Source: Microbacterium yannicii (GTDB lineage Bacteria; Actinomycetota; Actinomycetes; Actinomycetales; Microbacteriaceae). From it: a stretch of DNA of 64,000 nt. The translations under genes and the position numbers were made by a program. Below, one piece after another: positions 8,399 to 17,622 of the stretch. The stretch lies in NCBI RefSeq assembly GCF_024055635.1, contig NZ_JAMXMB010000018.1:1-64000 (forward strand), read 5' to 3'. Every line of letters begins with the position of its first letter. Within the stretch, counting starts at the first letter, position 1. Below the pieces are notes generated by a model that saw only the letters and a list, made by a program, of their open reading frames with translations, was not told the DNA's origin and ran no database searches.

Positions 8399-9551
8399 TC
8401 AGGCGTTCGACGATGGCGGAGCCCACGCGCTCCCACCTGTCGCCGCCCTTCTCGCTCGCGACGCGCGCGGCCTCCCGGCCGGTGTACACGAGCGTGTCGA
8501 GGTCGTACCCCAGCACCGACGCCGGCGCCCACCCTGCGCTCGCGGTCGGGCGGATCGGCAGGGCGCCGTGCACGTCCAGGCGCGTGATCCGGTCGAGGAT
8601 GGTCCGCAGCAGGTCGCGGACCGCGGCATCCGGCCTCGGCACCAGCACCACGACGTCACCCGGTGCGGGCGAGCCGACATCGGACTCGGCGGGGAACGCG
8701 GCGCGCACTTCTTCCTGGAGGCGCTCCGACAGTCGTGCGAAGGCCGCCGCGCCCGCGGTCTGGCGGATGTCGGGGGCGTCGTCGAGGCCCAGGTAGACCA
8801 CCGCCCACTGCTCCGGTGTCCTCTCGGCGCGCAGCAGCCGCTCGCCGGCGATGCGCTCGAACTGATGCCACCCCGTCGACACCGCCGCGGGGCGGCCCAG
8901 GCCGCTGTCGCGCGCCGTCGTCCCGACGACGGCCACCACCGCGCAGGCGACGTAGACCAGCATCCCGACCGACGAGACGAGCCGCAGCAGCATGAAGTCG
9001 TCGCCGCCCGACGGCGGATAGACGAAGCCCGCGACGAACGTGGCGAGCCCCATCACGAAGAAGGCGATCGATACGATCACCAGGGGCAGCACGAGCCGAT
9101 CGCTGCGACGACTCGCCGACCGCGCCCAGTCGAGCACGAAGAGACCCGCGAAGACGGATGCCGCGAAGAAGGCGGTGCGGTACGCCATCGTGAACCACGC
9201 CAGATCGTCGATGCTCGCGAGCACCACGGCGCACGCGCCGGCGACGACCGCACCGACCCACACGTACGGACGCAGGCCCCACGCCGCCCGGAAACCCGAC
9301 CACAGGAACGCCGGCGCGCCCAGGAGCGCACCCAGTGACGCACGCCGGAGCCCCTCCATGTCGGTGATCTGCCCGGCGACGACGCCGAAGGTGGCGAGCA
9401 TCGCAAGGGTGAACGCGAAGCTCCAGTACAGCGTCGGCGGCCCGGGTCGCAGCAGGAAGGCGACGCCGATCGCCAACATGGTGGCGAGCGTCGTGATCAC
9501 CGCCTGAGCGATGCCGAGATCGACGCCGAGACCGGCGATGAGGTCGGTCAT
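8376..9551 (-). CDS. 7-TM protein with degenerate GGDEF-like domain
   Basis: 391 residues. About seven hydrophobic segments occupy residues 10-205, followed by a cytosolic domain of ~165 residues. That domain has the outline of a GGDEF fold (hydrophobic PEQWAVVYLGLD strand, a late TASAGWAP strand and a terminal LVYTGREAARVASEKGGDRW helix resembling the usual end), but where the GG(D/E)EF hairpin should stand it reads SPAPGDVVVLVP. I therefore expect no diguanylate cyclase activity; it may be a sensor or an assembly partner. Start and stop overlap the upstream histidine kinase gene by four bases, so the two are co-translated. The domain assignment is from the pattern only. Confidence 0.6.
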   Translation of the reverse strand: MTDLIAGLGVDLGIAQAVITTLATMLAIGVAFLLRPGPPTLYWSFAFTLAMLATFGVVAGQITDMEGLRRASLGALLGAPAFLWSGFRAAWGLRPYVWVGAVVAGACAVVLASIDDLAWFTMAYRTAFFAASVFAGLFVLDWARSASRRSDRLVLPLVIVSIAFFVMGLATFVAGFVYPPSGGDDFMLLRLVSSVGMLVYVACAVVAVVGTTARDSGLGRPAAVSTGWHQFERIAGERLLRAERTPEQWAVVYLGLDDAPDIRQTAGAAAFARLSERLQEEVRAAFPAESDVGSPAPGDVVVLVPRPDAAVRDLLRTILDRITRLDVHGALPIRPTASAGWAPASVLGYDLDTLVYTGREAARVASEKGGDRWERVGSAIVERLISRSELP

Positions 9552-11191
9552 GCTCGTCCTTCCGTCACTGCCGGGGCGAGCGGCAGGCGGACCGTGACGG
9601 TCGTGCCTGCCCCCGCCTCGCTGTCGATCTCGAGGGTGCCGCCGTGTGCGAGCACGATGTCGTTGCTGATACCGAGGCCGAGCCCCGTGCCGCCGGATTT
9701 CTGCTTCGCCTCCTCGGTACGGAAGTACGGGGTGAGCACGCGGGGCAGATCCTCCGCGCCGATGCCGATCCCGCTGTCCGCCACCGTCAGCACGACCCTG
9801 CCGCCGTCGACCGCTCCCACGATGCGCACCCGCCCGTCGCGCGGGGTGTACTTGATGCCGTTGCTCACCACGTTGTCGACCACCTGACGCAGCCGGAAGC
9901 CGTCGGCGGTGATCGGCAGCGCCTCGTCGGCGCGCACATCGACCGAGATGTCGTTGGCGGCCGCCGTGGGCCGGAACGAGGCGACGGACTCGAGAAGGAT
10001 CTGCCGCAGATCGATGTCGGCGACCTCGTCCCGGCCGGAGAACCCGCGCCGGGAGGTGGTGACCAGGCTCTCGGTCATGGTGAGCATGCGATCGCTCGCG
10101 GCAACGATCGACTCGAAGCGCTCGCGCGTGCGAGGGGTGAGCTCGTCGAGCTCGAGGGCCAGCTCGGCGTTGCCGATCATGACCGTGAGCGGATGCTTCA
10201 GCTCGTGCGAGGCCATCGCGGTGAAGCGCTCGCGCTCCCGCTGGGCGTAGGTGAGCGCCGTGACGTCGTGCACGAGGAGCAGGATGCTGGACTCCTCGTC
10301 GCCCCGCGCCGACAGCCGCTTCGCGGTGACCGACAGTGCGCGCCACTCGCCCTCCGCGGTGAACAGCCACACCGAGGCATCCGTGAAGGTCTCACCGCGG
10401 GCGGCGCGCGAGAACGGCCGCTCCGAATAGGGCACCGGCATCCCTCGCAGGCCGGTGTATTCGACGGACTGCGCGGGCAGTGTGGGATCGAGCGCGTCCA
10501 GCCCGTACAGCCGCGCGTACGCGTCGTTGACGGCAAGGACCGTGCCGTCCTCCGAGATCCGCGCGATGCCGGTGTCGATGCCGTTGAGGATCTCCATCGT
10601 CCGGCGCTCCTGGTCGGACCGGCGGGAGAGGGTGGCGGTGAGCCGGTCGGCCTGCCGCCGCAGAAGGCGGCGCAGCGAGCGGGTCCTGCGCAGCGAGAGA
10701 TGCGCGGTGATCCCGATGAAGGTGAGGGTGAGGAGCACCACGAAGACGCGCAGCGCCCCCAGCGGCCCTGGGGTCATCGCCGAGTCGAGCAGCAGGATGA
10801 GCCCGATCAGCGCGAGCATGATCGCCAGCGCGGTGGTGCGGAAATGCATGGCCACCCACATGACCGGGAATGCCCACAGGTAGCCCAGGCGCAGGTCGCT
10901 GCCGCTCGACACGAGGCCGATCGCGATCGCGTCGGCGAACGGGACGGCCAGCACCGCGGATGCCGGAAGCCGCGACCACGGCGCCGTCAGCGTCGCGAGC
11001 GTCAGAGTGACGATCAAGAGGGTGCCCAGCAGGAAGTTCCAGTGACCGAACACCGCGGGCTGCAGCACCATGACCAGGATCGCCGTGATGAGCAGGCTCG
11101 CCGCGAGGACGAGCTGTGTGAGCCAGATCGACCGCGTCCGGCCGTCGGGCGCGCCCACCACGGGCATCGTCCGTGCTGCCCCGATAGCCAT
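9548..11191 (-). CDS. Membrane sensor histidine kinase with PAS domain
   Basis: 547 residues. Around six N-terminal transmembrane segments (about 22-170), a short coiled linker, a PAS domain (about 195-315), then a HisKA dimerisation domain with phospho-acceptor His in SHELKHPL (about residue 328) and a HATPase_c domain with N-box DNVVSNGIKYTP, G1 box VADSGIGIG and G2 box GTGLGLG. All catalytic boxes look intact. It is co-transcribed with the degenerate GGDEF protein and divergent from the GT2 synthase gene; the response regulator beyond that synthase is its probable partner. Confidence 0.9.
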   Translation of the reverse strand: MAIGAARTMPVVGAPDGRTRSIWLTQLVLAASLLITAILVMVLQPAVFGHWNFLLGTLLIVTLTLATLTAPWSRLPASAVLAVPFADAIAIGLVSSGSDLRLGYLWAFPVMWVAMHFRTTALAIMLALIGLILLLDSAMTPGPLGALRVFVVLLTLTFIGITAHLSLRRTRSLRRLLRRQADRLTATLSRRSDQERRTMEILNGIDTGIARISEDGTVLAVNDAYARLYGLDALDPTLPAQSVEYTGLRGMPVPYSERPFSRAARGETFTDASVWLFTAEGEWRALSVTAKRLSARGDEESSILLLVHDVTALTYAQRERERFTAMASHELKHPLTVMIGNAELALELDELTPRTRERFESIVAASDRMLTMTESLVTTSRRGFSGRDEVADIDLRQILLESVASFRPTAAANDISVDVRADEALPITADGFRLRQVVDNVVSNGIKYTPRDGRVRIVGAVDGGRVVLTVADSGIGIGAEDLPRVLTPYFRTEEAKQKSGGTGLGLGISNDIVLAHGGTLEIDSEAGAGTTVTVRLPLAPAVTEGRA

Positions 11192-11381
11192 GGTGCGATT
11201 CTATTGGCCCGGCCATCCGGCATTTCGGGCCGCGCCGCACCCGCGCGCAGAAGGTTCGTTGCGGATGCCTTGCGCAAACCTTGCGGGAGCCCTCGCGTTC
11301 CCTCGGCGGAGCGTTGCGGTGGGCGGGAGAGGCTGTACTCGTGCCGGAGACCCCGGTGCCCTGATCTTGAAAGCGACGAAC

Positions 11382-12806
11382 GTGACACAACTGGTCCCGC
11401 TCTCCGTCTCGGCCCACGGCTTCGCCGATGACTTCGAGGCTGTGCTCGACGACACCTCGGTGCACCGTTCGACCATCGGCTGCGTCATCCCGGCCTACAA
11501 CGAGGAGGAGTCGATCGCTCAGGTGATCGAGTCGCTGCTGAGCCAGACCCGCGTGCCGGACGTGATCCACGTCGTCGTCAACAACACGTCCGACCGCACC
11601 GTCAGCATCGCCTCGGCGTTCGCGGGAGCCCACGAGATCACCACCGAGCTCGGCGAGCAGTTCACCGAGGTGTTCGTCCACGACATCGGCAAGAACCCCG
11701 ACAAGAAGGTCGGCGCGCTCAACTACGGCTACACGCTCGTGGAGGGCTACGACTACCTGCTCGGCGTCGACGGCGACACGGTCGCCGACGCGAAGGCGGT
11801 CGAGTACCTCGAGTCGGAGGCGACGTCCGACACCCGTATCGGCGGCATCTCGGCGATCTACTCGATCGACGAGAAGCCCATCAAGGGCGGCATCGCGAAG
11901 TTCCTGATCACGGGCCAGCGCGCGCAGTTCGCGGCCTTCAACCTGCACAACCTGCTGCGGGGCCGCAACATGGCGGTGCTCGGCGGCCAGTTCTCGATCT
12001 TCTCGACGCAGGCCCTGCGAGACGTCATGAAGGAGAACCACCAGTCCACGCCGTGGGTCAAGGACTCCGAGGTCGAGGACTCGCTGCTGTCGCTGCAGAT
12101 CAAGAGCGCCGGCTACCTGACCAAGATCAGCCCCTTCGCGCGCGCCGATGTCGGCGGGATGACCACGCTGCGGGGCCTCGACGCCCAGCAGGTGAAGTGG
12201 ACCTACGGCGCCATCGAGCTCATGTGGCCGGGACAGCGCGGCGATACCAAGGGGCAGCCGTTCCACCCGAACCTGCGCGTGCGGTGGCTCGAGAACTTCG
12301 GCATGCTCACGAACCTGTTCGTGCGCGTCGCGTTCGTCGCCCTGCTGGCCGGCTCGCTCTCGCTCGGCGCCTTCGTGTTCTCGCCGTGGTGGCTGCTGGC
12401 GCCCGCGGTCGCGATCGCACTGAACACCCGCATGGCGCTCACCATGGGCAACCGCACCGCGCGCGACATCGTGTTCGCCGTCACTCTCGTGCCCGCCGAG
12501 GTGTACATGTGGCTGCGGCTCAGCTACTTCGCCCGGTCATGGACGCGCTTCCTGTCGCGCAAGAAGGTCGACAACTGGGCCATGCAGGCCAAGGCCGAGC
12601 GCGGTGCGGGCCTCGGCCACTGGACGCCGCTCGTCGTGGTGATCGCGGTCATCATCGCCATGGCCGTCATCTGGTCGATGCTCGGCCCGACGGTGCAGTC
12701 GACCATCCTGTGGATCGGCTGGCCCATCGTCGGCGTCGTCACGGTGCTGCAGACACTGTCGATGTTCTTCAAGCTCATCCGTCGTCAGCACGGATACAAG
12801 GTCTGA
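11382..12806 (+). CDS. Processive family 2 glycosyltransferase, membrane-bound
   Basis: 474 residues. The cytosolic GT-A domain opens IGCVIPAYNEEESIAQVI, with the DxD site GVDGDTVAD, the acceptor-site motif DSEVEDSLLSLQ and QQVKW, a variant of the Q(Q/R)xRW motif of processive beta-glycan synthases. Four or five transmembrane segments follow from about residue 310. No PilZ domain is present. Likely makes a beta-linked surface polymer (cellulose-, chitin- or PNAG-like), product unknown. GTG 11382 is chosen with GAAAG upstream; TTG 11367 is an alternative. Flanked by sensor kinase, response regulator and a GH6 enzyme. Confidence 0.8.
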   Translation: MTQLVPLSVSAHGFADDFEAVLDDTSVHRSTIGCVIPAYNEEESIAQVIESLLSQTRVPDVIHVVVNNTSDRTVSIASAFAGAHEITTELGEQFTEVFVHDIGKNPDKKVGALNYGYTLVEGYDYLLGVDGDTVADAKAVEYLESEATSDTRIGGISAIYSIDEKPIKGGIAKFLITGQRAQFAAFNLHNLLRGRNMAVLGGQFSIFSTQALRDVMKENHQSTPWVKDSEVEDSLLSLQIKSAGYLTKISPFARADVGGMTTLRGLDAQQVKWTYGAIELMWPGQRGDTKGQPFHPNLRVRWLENFGMLTNLFVRVAFVALLAGSLSLGAFVFSPWWLLAPAVAIALNTRMALTMGNRTARDIVFAVTLVPAEVYMWLRLSYFARSWTRFLSRKKVDNWAMQAKAERGAGLGHWTPLVVVIAVIIAMAVIWSMLGPTVQSTILWIGWPIVGVVTVLQTLSMFFKLIRRQHGYKV

Positions 12807-12876
12807 CCCGCACCCGAAGCGAGTCGGAACTGGGGAAGAGCGCCGCGGCTGGGGAGCACGGCGCGGGGGAGGAGGT

Positions 12877-12961
12877 GAGGATGCCCACCTTGGGGAAGGC
12901 GGGCATCCTCCCGGATCTGTGAAAGGCATCTGCTCGTCTGGGGCGAGCGGATGCCTTTCAC
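12877..12961. terminator. Double hairpin between convergent genes
   Basis: Two adjacent palindromes: GAGGATGCCC (12877-12886) with 12901-12910, and GTGAAAGGCATC (12919-12930) with 12950-12961, the second extended by six more pairs including one wobble. Placed between the + strand synthase and the - strand response regulator, they can terminate both. Confidence 0.75.
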
Positions 12962-12972
12962 GTCTGCCTGGG

Positions 12973-13899
12973 TCAGACGGCGTCGGAGGTCAGACGGTAG
13001 CCCACGCCGCGAACGGTCTCGATGTACCGCGGGTTGGCCGCGCTCTCACCGAGCTTTCGGCGCAGATTCGTCATGTGCGCCTCGACGGCGCGCTTGTCGG
13101 CATCCCCGACGAAGTAGCTGGTGACGTACGATTCGCCGCGCAGGACGAGCGTGAGGTCTGCCTTGCTGCGGACGCGTCGCTTCGACTCGAGCAGCGTCGC
13201 GAGCAGGTCGAACTCCGTCCGCGTGAGATCGAGTTCGGCGCCGCCGACCAGCACGATGCGGTTCTCGGGATGAAGCCGCAGGTCGCGGTGGACGAGCCAG
13301 TCGCCGGCAGCATCGTCCTGGCCATCGACGAGGGCGGGAGCGGATGCCGCGGGCACCGGAATCACCAGGGCGGCGGATGACGAGGACGCCGGGGTCTCGA
13401 CCTCGTCCGCGATCGGACTGATCGGGATGGATGTCGTCGAGGGCCGGCCACCCGGGAAGGAGGGACCGACGCGGTCCTGAGACGGAGCCACGACGGGCGC
13501 GGCAGCACTGTCGCCGGCCCGGGAACGGCGCAGGAGCGCCTCGACGCGAGCACGCAGTTCGCGCGGGCGGAAGGGCTTCAGCAGATAGTCGTCGGCACCG
13601 GCACCCAGGCCGGCGATCACGTCGGCCTCGTCGTTCAGGCCCGTCAGCATGATGATGAACGTGTCGGACTGGGCGCGGATGCGCTTCGCGGCCTCGATGC
13701 CGTCGATACCCGGCATGTTCACATCGATGGTGGTGAGCACCGGTTTGTATGTCAGCACGGCGCGCACGCCGTCGATCCCATTGCCGACCGACACCGTCGA
13801 GAATCCCGACGACTCGAGGACCTCAGCGAGGACGTGCCGGATCTCGGCGTCGTCTTCGATGATGACGGCCGTCTTCAACTCGTCGGACGGATTGCTCAT
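12973..13899 (-). CDS. OmpR-family response regulator with long linker
   Basis: 308 residues. A receiver domain (1-120) has the acidic pair EDD (15-17), phospho-acceptor Asp59 in TTIDVNMPG and the LKPF lysine near 108. An unusually long Ala/Ser/Pro-rich linker (about 125-200) precedes a winged-helix DNA-binding domain (RTEFDLLATLLE ... MTNLRRKLGESAANPRYIETVRGVGYRL). Probably phosphorylated by the kinase encoded at 9548-11191, which lies across the GT2 gene; targets unknown, but the GT2 and GH6 genes on either side are natural candidates. Confidence 0.9.
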   Translation of the reverse strand: MSNPSDELKTAVIIEDDAEIRHVLAEVLESSGFSTVSVGNGIDGVRAVLTYKPVLTTIDVNMPGIDGIEAAKRIRAQSDTFIIMLTGLNDEADVIAGLGAGADDYLLKPFRPRELRARVEALLRRSRAGDSAAAPVVAPSQDRVGPSFPGGRPSTTSIPISPIADEVETPASSSSAALVIPVPAASAPALVDGQDDAAGDWLVHRDLRLHPENRIVLVGGAELDLTRTEFDLLATLLESKRRVRSKADLTLVLRGESYVTSYFVGDADKRAVEAHMTNLRRKLGESAANPRYIETVRGVGYRLTSDAV

Positions 13900-14001
13900 G
13901 CTGGGGATGAGTCCTCTCTTGCACAGTCGACACTCCCGCGTCGTAGACCGGCCCCAGCCGCGACCCCCGACGCATGCGGAGAGTACTCACGATGCTACAC
14001 A

Positions 14002-14024
14002 CCCCGGTATTGCCTGGTCCGGGG
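14002..14024 (-). terminator. Hairpin after GH6 gene
   Basis: CCCCGG (14002-14007) pairs with CCGGGG (14019-14024) directly after the stop of the minus-strand GH6 gene. Stem of six, loop of eleven; no T-run. Confidence 0.45.
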
Positions 14025-15020
14025 TCAATCCCCCACGATCACCTCGCGGGTGAGCCCGATCGCCGCCTCGGGCCACCACCGACCGGCGGCCGGACCGCCG
14101 TTGCACTCGCCGTCGCTCTCACCCGGCGGCTTGATCCACAGGTTGGTGTCCACGACGTCGTCGCCGATGGTGCCGCCCGGCTCCCCGACGAGGCGGCCGG
14201 GCGGGTTGCACCATTCGCCGTTCGAACCGGCGCCGTTGCGCGAGGTGTCGATGACCGCGTGCAGCCCGTCGAGGCGCGCGGCCACGTCGTGGGCGTACGC
14301 CACCTCGTCGTCGGTCGGCTGGAAGTTCGACACGTTGGTCGCGAAGCCCCGGATGCCGCGGCCGTCGTCCGACGCCCGGTCGATCTGCTCGATAAGGCCG
14401 GCCATCTCCCCGGCCGGCAGCCAGTCGGAGTGGCCGCCGTCCACGTAGATCCACGTGCTGTCGGAGGCGATCGCGTCGACCGCGGACGCCAGCTGCGAGA
14501 CGCGCTCCGAGACGTTGCCGCATTCCGGGGCGAGGGCGAGGCTGTCGGGCTCGAGCATCACGAGGGGCGAGGTGTCGGCGGCGGCGCGCAGCGCGTCGCC
14601 GATCGCACCGGTCCACGCGGCGTAGCCGTCGTCGTCCAGGCCGCCGGCGGACTGCCCGCCGCAGTCTCGTTCCGGAAGGCCATAGACGACGAGCGCGAGA
14701 CGGGCGGACTGCGCCCTCGCCTCCTCCGCCAGGTCGGCGATGCGCTCGCCGACGACGTCGGTGGGATCGCCCTCGGGCGTGAGCCAGATCGCGGTCGGCT
14801 GTTCGCTCAGGTACTGTGCCGCGTCGTACTCAGGGCTTCCCGCTGCGGCGCGGGACGCGGCATCCGTCGCCTTGGACTGAGCGGATGCCAGCACCCGGGT
14901 TCCGGGGCCCGGCGGCTCGGGAGACCGCGCGTTCAGGGCGACCGCGGCGATGGCGATCCCGACGACCACGACCACGCCTGCGGCGACGAGGATCGTGATC
15001 GTCCGTCGCGAGATAGCCAC
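14025..15020 (-). CDS. Secreted glycoside hydrolase family 6 enzyme
   Basis: 331 residues. An N-terminal transmembrane/signal segment (about 8-30) is followed by a GH6 catalytic domain: YGLPERDCGG, the acid motif LEPDSLA (about residue 157), VIDTSRNGAGSNGEWCNPPG and the C-terminal WIKPPGESDGEC. GH6 enzymes hydrolyse beta-1,4-glucan by inversion. No carbohydrate-binding module is present. Next to a processive GT2 synthase and a two-component system, it more plausibly trims or releases the cell's own beta-glucan than degrades plant cellulose, as in actinobacterial cslA-associated loci; that is inference. Start is GTG. Confidence 0.88.
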   Translation of the reverse strand: MAISRRTITILVAAGVVVVVGIAIAAVALNARSPEPPGPGTRVLASAQSKATDAASRAAAGSPEYDAAQYLSEQPTAIWLTPEGDPTDVVGERIADLAEEARAQSARLALVVYGLPERDCGGQSAGGLDDDGYAAWTGAIGDALRAAADTSPLVMLEPDSLALAPECGNVSERVSQLASAVDAIASDSTWIYVDGGHSDWLPAGEMAGLIEQIDRASDDGRGIRGFATNVSNFQPTDDEVAYAHDVAARLDGLHAVIDTSRNGAGSNGEWCNPPGRLVGEPGGTIGDDVVDTNLWIKPPGESDGECNGGPAAGRWWPEAAIGLTREVIVGD

Positions 15021-15059
15021 GAAGGCGACTCTACGAGAACATCGCCCCGCTGCACGCGG

Positions 15060-15449
15060 TCAGGCCGCTGCGCGGCGTGGCCGCGCCCTCTTGGTGCGCG
15101 AGCCGACGAGCGCGAGCAGCGCGGCCGCCAGCGGGCTGGCCGAGGTCGCCTCGGTCTCGAACGCGTCGGCGACGATGGCCGCGGCGCGCTCGAACTGGCG
15201 CGCCTTCTCGACCGCGGCACGCTGTTCGGCGACGACGCGGTCGGCGGCGGCGTACTCGCCACGCAGGCGCACGCGCTCGGACTCTTCGATTCCGCGCCGT
15301 TCGGCGGTGCGCTCGAGCGTCTCGGCCGCACGCGAACGCACCGCGATGCTGCGGTGCAGCTCGCGCTCGGCGGCCTCGCGCGCGAGGCGGCTGGCGTCGA
15401 GGGCACCGGCGAGCTCGGCGCGGACGGCGGAAGTGGATGCGGCGGCCAT
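15060..15449 (-). CDS. Small Ala/Arg/Glu-rich coiled-coil protein
   Basis: 129 residues, almost entirely helical, rich in Ala, Arg and Glu with heptad-like spacing, then a short hydrophobic patch (SPLAAALLALVG) and a basic C-terminus RTKRARPRRAAA. AGGAGG stands seven bases before ATG 15449, a strong site that decides the start. No family recognised. The basic tail hints at nucleic-acid or membrane association, nothing more. Confidence 0.7.
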   Translation of the reverse strand: MAAASTSAVRAELAGALDASRLAREAAERELHRSIAVRSRAAETLERTAERRGIEESERVRLRGEYAAADRVVAEQRAAVEKARQFERAAAIVADAFETEATSASPLAAALLALVGSRTKRARPRRAAA

Positions 15450-15606
15450 GGGGTCCTCCTGGGTTCTCGGAACACCACTCCAGAGGCGCTCGCCGGCGTT
15501 TTCGTACATCCCGCCGGGACAGGGGGTCGACACTTCCTGAGAGGTCCCGATGTGGACATGTCAAGGTCACCCGCCGGCAACGCCGGCGGCATAGGCTGGC
15601 GTCGAC

Positions 15607-16326
15607 ATGAAGGTCATCTCGTACAACCTGCGCAAGCACCGGGCGGCGGGCGAGCTCGCCCACCTGGTGGAACGCCACGGCGCGGACGTGCTGTGCCTCC
15701 AAGAGGCCGACACCACCGACATCCCTGACGAGATCTCGGGTCTGCGGCTGGCCGATTCCACGCAGCGCAACCGGCTGGGCCTCGCGCTCTACTACCGCGA
15801 GAACACGTTCCGCGCGGTCGACGTGCGGGCCATCGCCCTCAAGAAGTCGCTCCACGACCGCGTGCTGAAGCCGGCGGAGGAGCGGATGCTGGGGGTCAGG
15901 CTTCACGACATCGACGAGAACATCGACGTCATCGTCGCCTCGTTCCATGCCGCGCCGCTCACGGCGCTCAACTCGCTGCGGCGCCACCAGATCCGCACCG
16001 CGCTGGGTGAGCTGCAGCAGCTGGGCGAGGGACTGCCGGCGCTCATGGTGGGCGACTACAACTATCCGGTGTTCAAGGAGCGGCTCGGCCAGCACGTGCG
16101 CGAGCAGGGGTACGAGCTCAATCTCAGCGACTCGCGCACCTACACGCGCTACCGCTTCTTCCGCGGGCACTACGACTTTGCGACGTCGGTCGGCTTCGAG
16201 ATCGACCGCGTGCGCACCCTCCCGCAGGGCCTCAGCGACCACCTGCCCATCCTGGTCACCGCTCACCCCGCTCCGGGCGTGAAGCGCGTCGTCGAGATCG
16301 CCGAAGCCGAGACCGGCGCCGCCTGA
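15607..16326 (+). CDS. Endonuclease/exonuclease/phosphatase-family protein
   Basis: 239 residues with the EEP fold signature: SYNLRKH (Asn7), LQEAD (metal-binding Glu), VASFHAAP, GDYNYP and the catalytic SDHLPI near the end. Such enzymes are metal-dependent phosphodiesterases or phosphatases acting on nucleic acids, lipids or inositol phosphates. No signal peptide, so cytosolic. The substrate cannot be read from sequence. It is convergent with the following membrane protein gene, 22 bases apart. Confidence 0.8.
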   Translation: MKVISYNLRKHRAAGELAHLVERHGADVLCLQEADTTDIPDEISGLRLADSTQRNRLGLALYYRENTFRAVDVRAIALKKSLHDRVLKPAEERMLGVRLHDIDENIDVIVASFHAAPLTALNSLRRHQIRTALGELQQLGEGLPALMVGDYNYPVFKERLGQHVREQGYELNLSDSRTYTRYRFFRGHYDFATSVGFEIDRVRTLPQGLSDHLPILVTAHPAPGVKRVVEIAEAETGAA

Positions 16327-16348
16327 CGCCGCGCCGCGCTGAGACCGG

Positions 16349-17194
16349 TCAGGCCGCCAGGATCGTCGGGTCGGGCTCGGGCCACTTCTCGATGCCCTGC
16401 ACCACCCAGAACGCGAAGAACAGCGCGAGGGCGATCGCTTCGACGATGAGGACGACCGGGATGCCGGAGCTGTCCGCTCCCGGCAGCAGCACCACGTACG
16501 CGATCAGGGTGACGACCAGACCCACCGCGATGCCGATGTAGAGCCCGCGGAACAGCGGCGTCGGCTGCGGGCCGCGCCGGGGGAAGGCGTTGCGCACGGC
16601 GACCGCCGCGAACAGTGCGAAGAAAGCCGTCGTCGCCACGAAGTGCGCCTGCTGCAGGAACGCGTCCCGCGCGAATGCCCACGTCAGGCCCGTCGCCACG
16701 AGCACGATGGCCGCGACGAGCAGCGACGGCCACACCACCGCGAGCGACACCTGGCCGAGTGCGGCCAGCACCAGCGCGACCAGGAGGGTGAGCGCGCCCA
16801 GCACGAGGTAGACGGCGACGCCGTTGGCTACATCCGCTTCGTATGCCGGCGGAAAGCAGCGACCTTCGCACGGGACCGTGACGCCGGGCACGGCATCGGG
16901 CGAGAGCGTCGTCGGTACGAGCGCCACGAGGGGTGCGAAGAGTGCGGCCGCGTCGAGCAGTGCACGTTCGGCGCCCCGGCCCGACAGTGCGAAGAGCGCG
17001 AGGGATGCCGCGATCAGCGCCCCGACGAACACGTCGCGCGCCGGCGTGTAGAAGTAGTCGCTCACCGAGGTGAGCCATCCGTAGGTCGTCGCGGCTTGGG
17101 CGATCGCCACGAAGATCGCGACGACGGTGCCGGCTATGCCGATCCGCAGGTACCGATAGGTGCGCTCGAGAGAGGTCGAGACGGCAGTGGCCAT
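16349..17194 (-). CDS. Multi-pass membrane protein of unknown function
   Basis: 281 residues with about seven or eight hydrophobic helices. The first loop contains the sequence YGWLTSVSDYFYTPARDVFVGALIAA, which resembles loops in DUF998/DUF998-like membrane proteins, and a later extracellular-looking loop carries a Cys pair (VPCEGRCFPPAYEADVANG). Starts MATAVSTSLERTYRYLRIGIAG. No catalytic motif seen. Monocistronic, convergent with the EEP gene. Confidence 0.75.
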   Translation of the reverse strand: MATAVSTSLERTYRYLRIGIAGTVVAIFVAIAQAATTYGWLTSVSDYFYTPARDVFVGALIAASLALFALSGRGAERALLDAAALFAPLVALVPTTLSPDAVPGVTVPCEGRCFPPAYEADVANGVAVYLVLGALTLLVALVLAALGQVSLAVVWPSLLVAAIVLVATGLTWAFARDAFLQQAHFVATTAFFALFAAVAVRNAFPRRGPQPTPLFRGLYIGIAVGLVVTLIAYVVLLPGADSSGIPVVLIVEAIALALFFAFWVVQGIEKWPEPDPTILAA

Positions 17195-17229
17195 GACGCC
17201 ACCCTAGCGAGGGGCGGGGTCAGCGCAGA

Positions 17230-17622
17230 TCACAGGGCGCGAGCGGCGACCATGAGCTTCTCGGCGGCGCTGCGAGCGGTGCTCACACGCTGCGCCGACA
17301 TGGAGCTGACGCTGTAGCCCGCCGCCGTCTTCATACCCACGAGCCGCGCGAGGGAGGGGGCGAGCGAGGAGTCGGCCTTCTCGAGCAGGGCGATCGCGTC
17401 GCTGTGGTTCGCGGAGTTGGAGTATTCACCGAGCTTCGCGCAGCAGACGACGTCGGCGGCCGCGATGCCGGCATGCACATACAACGTCACGAGGCTGTTC
17501 GGGCTGGCTTCGCCCAGCTCCTGCAGGTCTTCGGCGTCGCTCCAGAAGCCCTCGGCCTGCTGCAGGCGCCCGGCTCGCTCGGTCGCGCTGCAGCTCTTCG
17601 TGCGCTGGTTCTTCGGTGTCAT
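17230..17622 (-). CDS. Small helical protein, probable HEPN partner of the nucleotidyltransferase
   Basis: 130 residues, predicted all-helical: LQQAEGFWSDAEDLQELG, then LVTLYVHAGIAAADVVCCAKLG and HSDAIALLEKADSSLAPSL. The arrangement (short helical protein, start overlapping the stop of a minimal nucleotidyltransferase by ATGA) is that of MNT-HEPN pairs. I do not see a clean Rx4-6H ribonuclease motif, so either it is a non-nuclease HEPN relative or the assignment is wrong. It is second in the operon. Confidence 0.6.
   Translation of the reverse strand: MTPKNQRTKSCSATERAGRLQQAEGFWSDAEDLQELGEASPNSLVTLYVHAGIAAADVVCCAKLGEYSNSANHSDAIALLEKADSSLAPSLARLVGMKTAAGYSVSSMSAQRVSTARSAAEKLMVAARAL

Noticed and set aside
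15585..15607. Promoter for the EEP gene at TAGGCT
   Set aside because: No -35 partner at any usual spacing.
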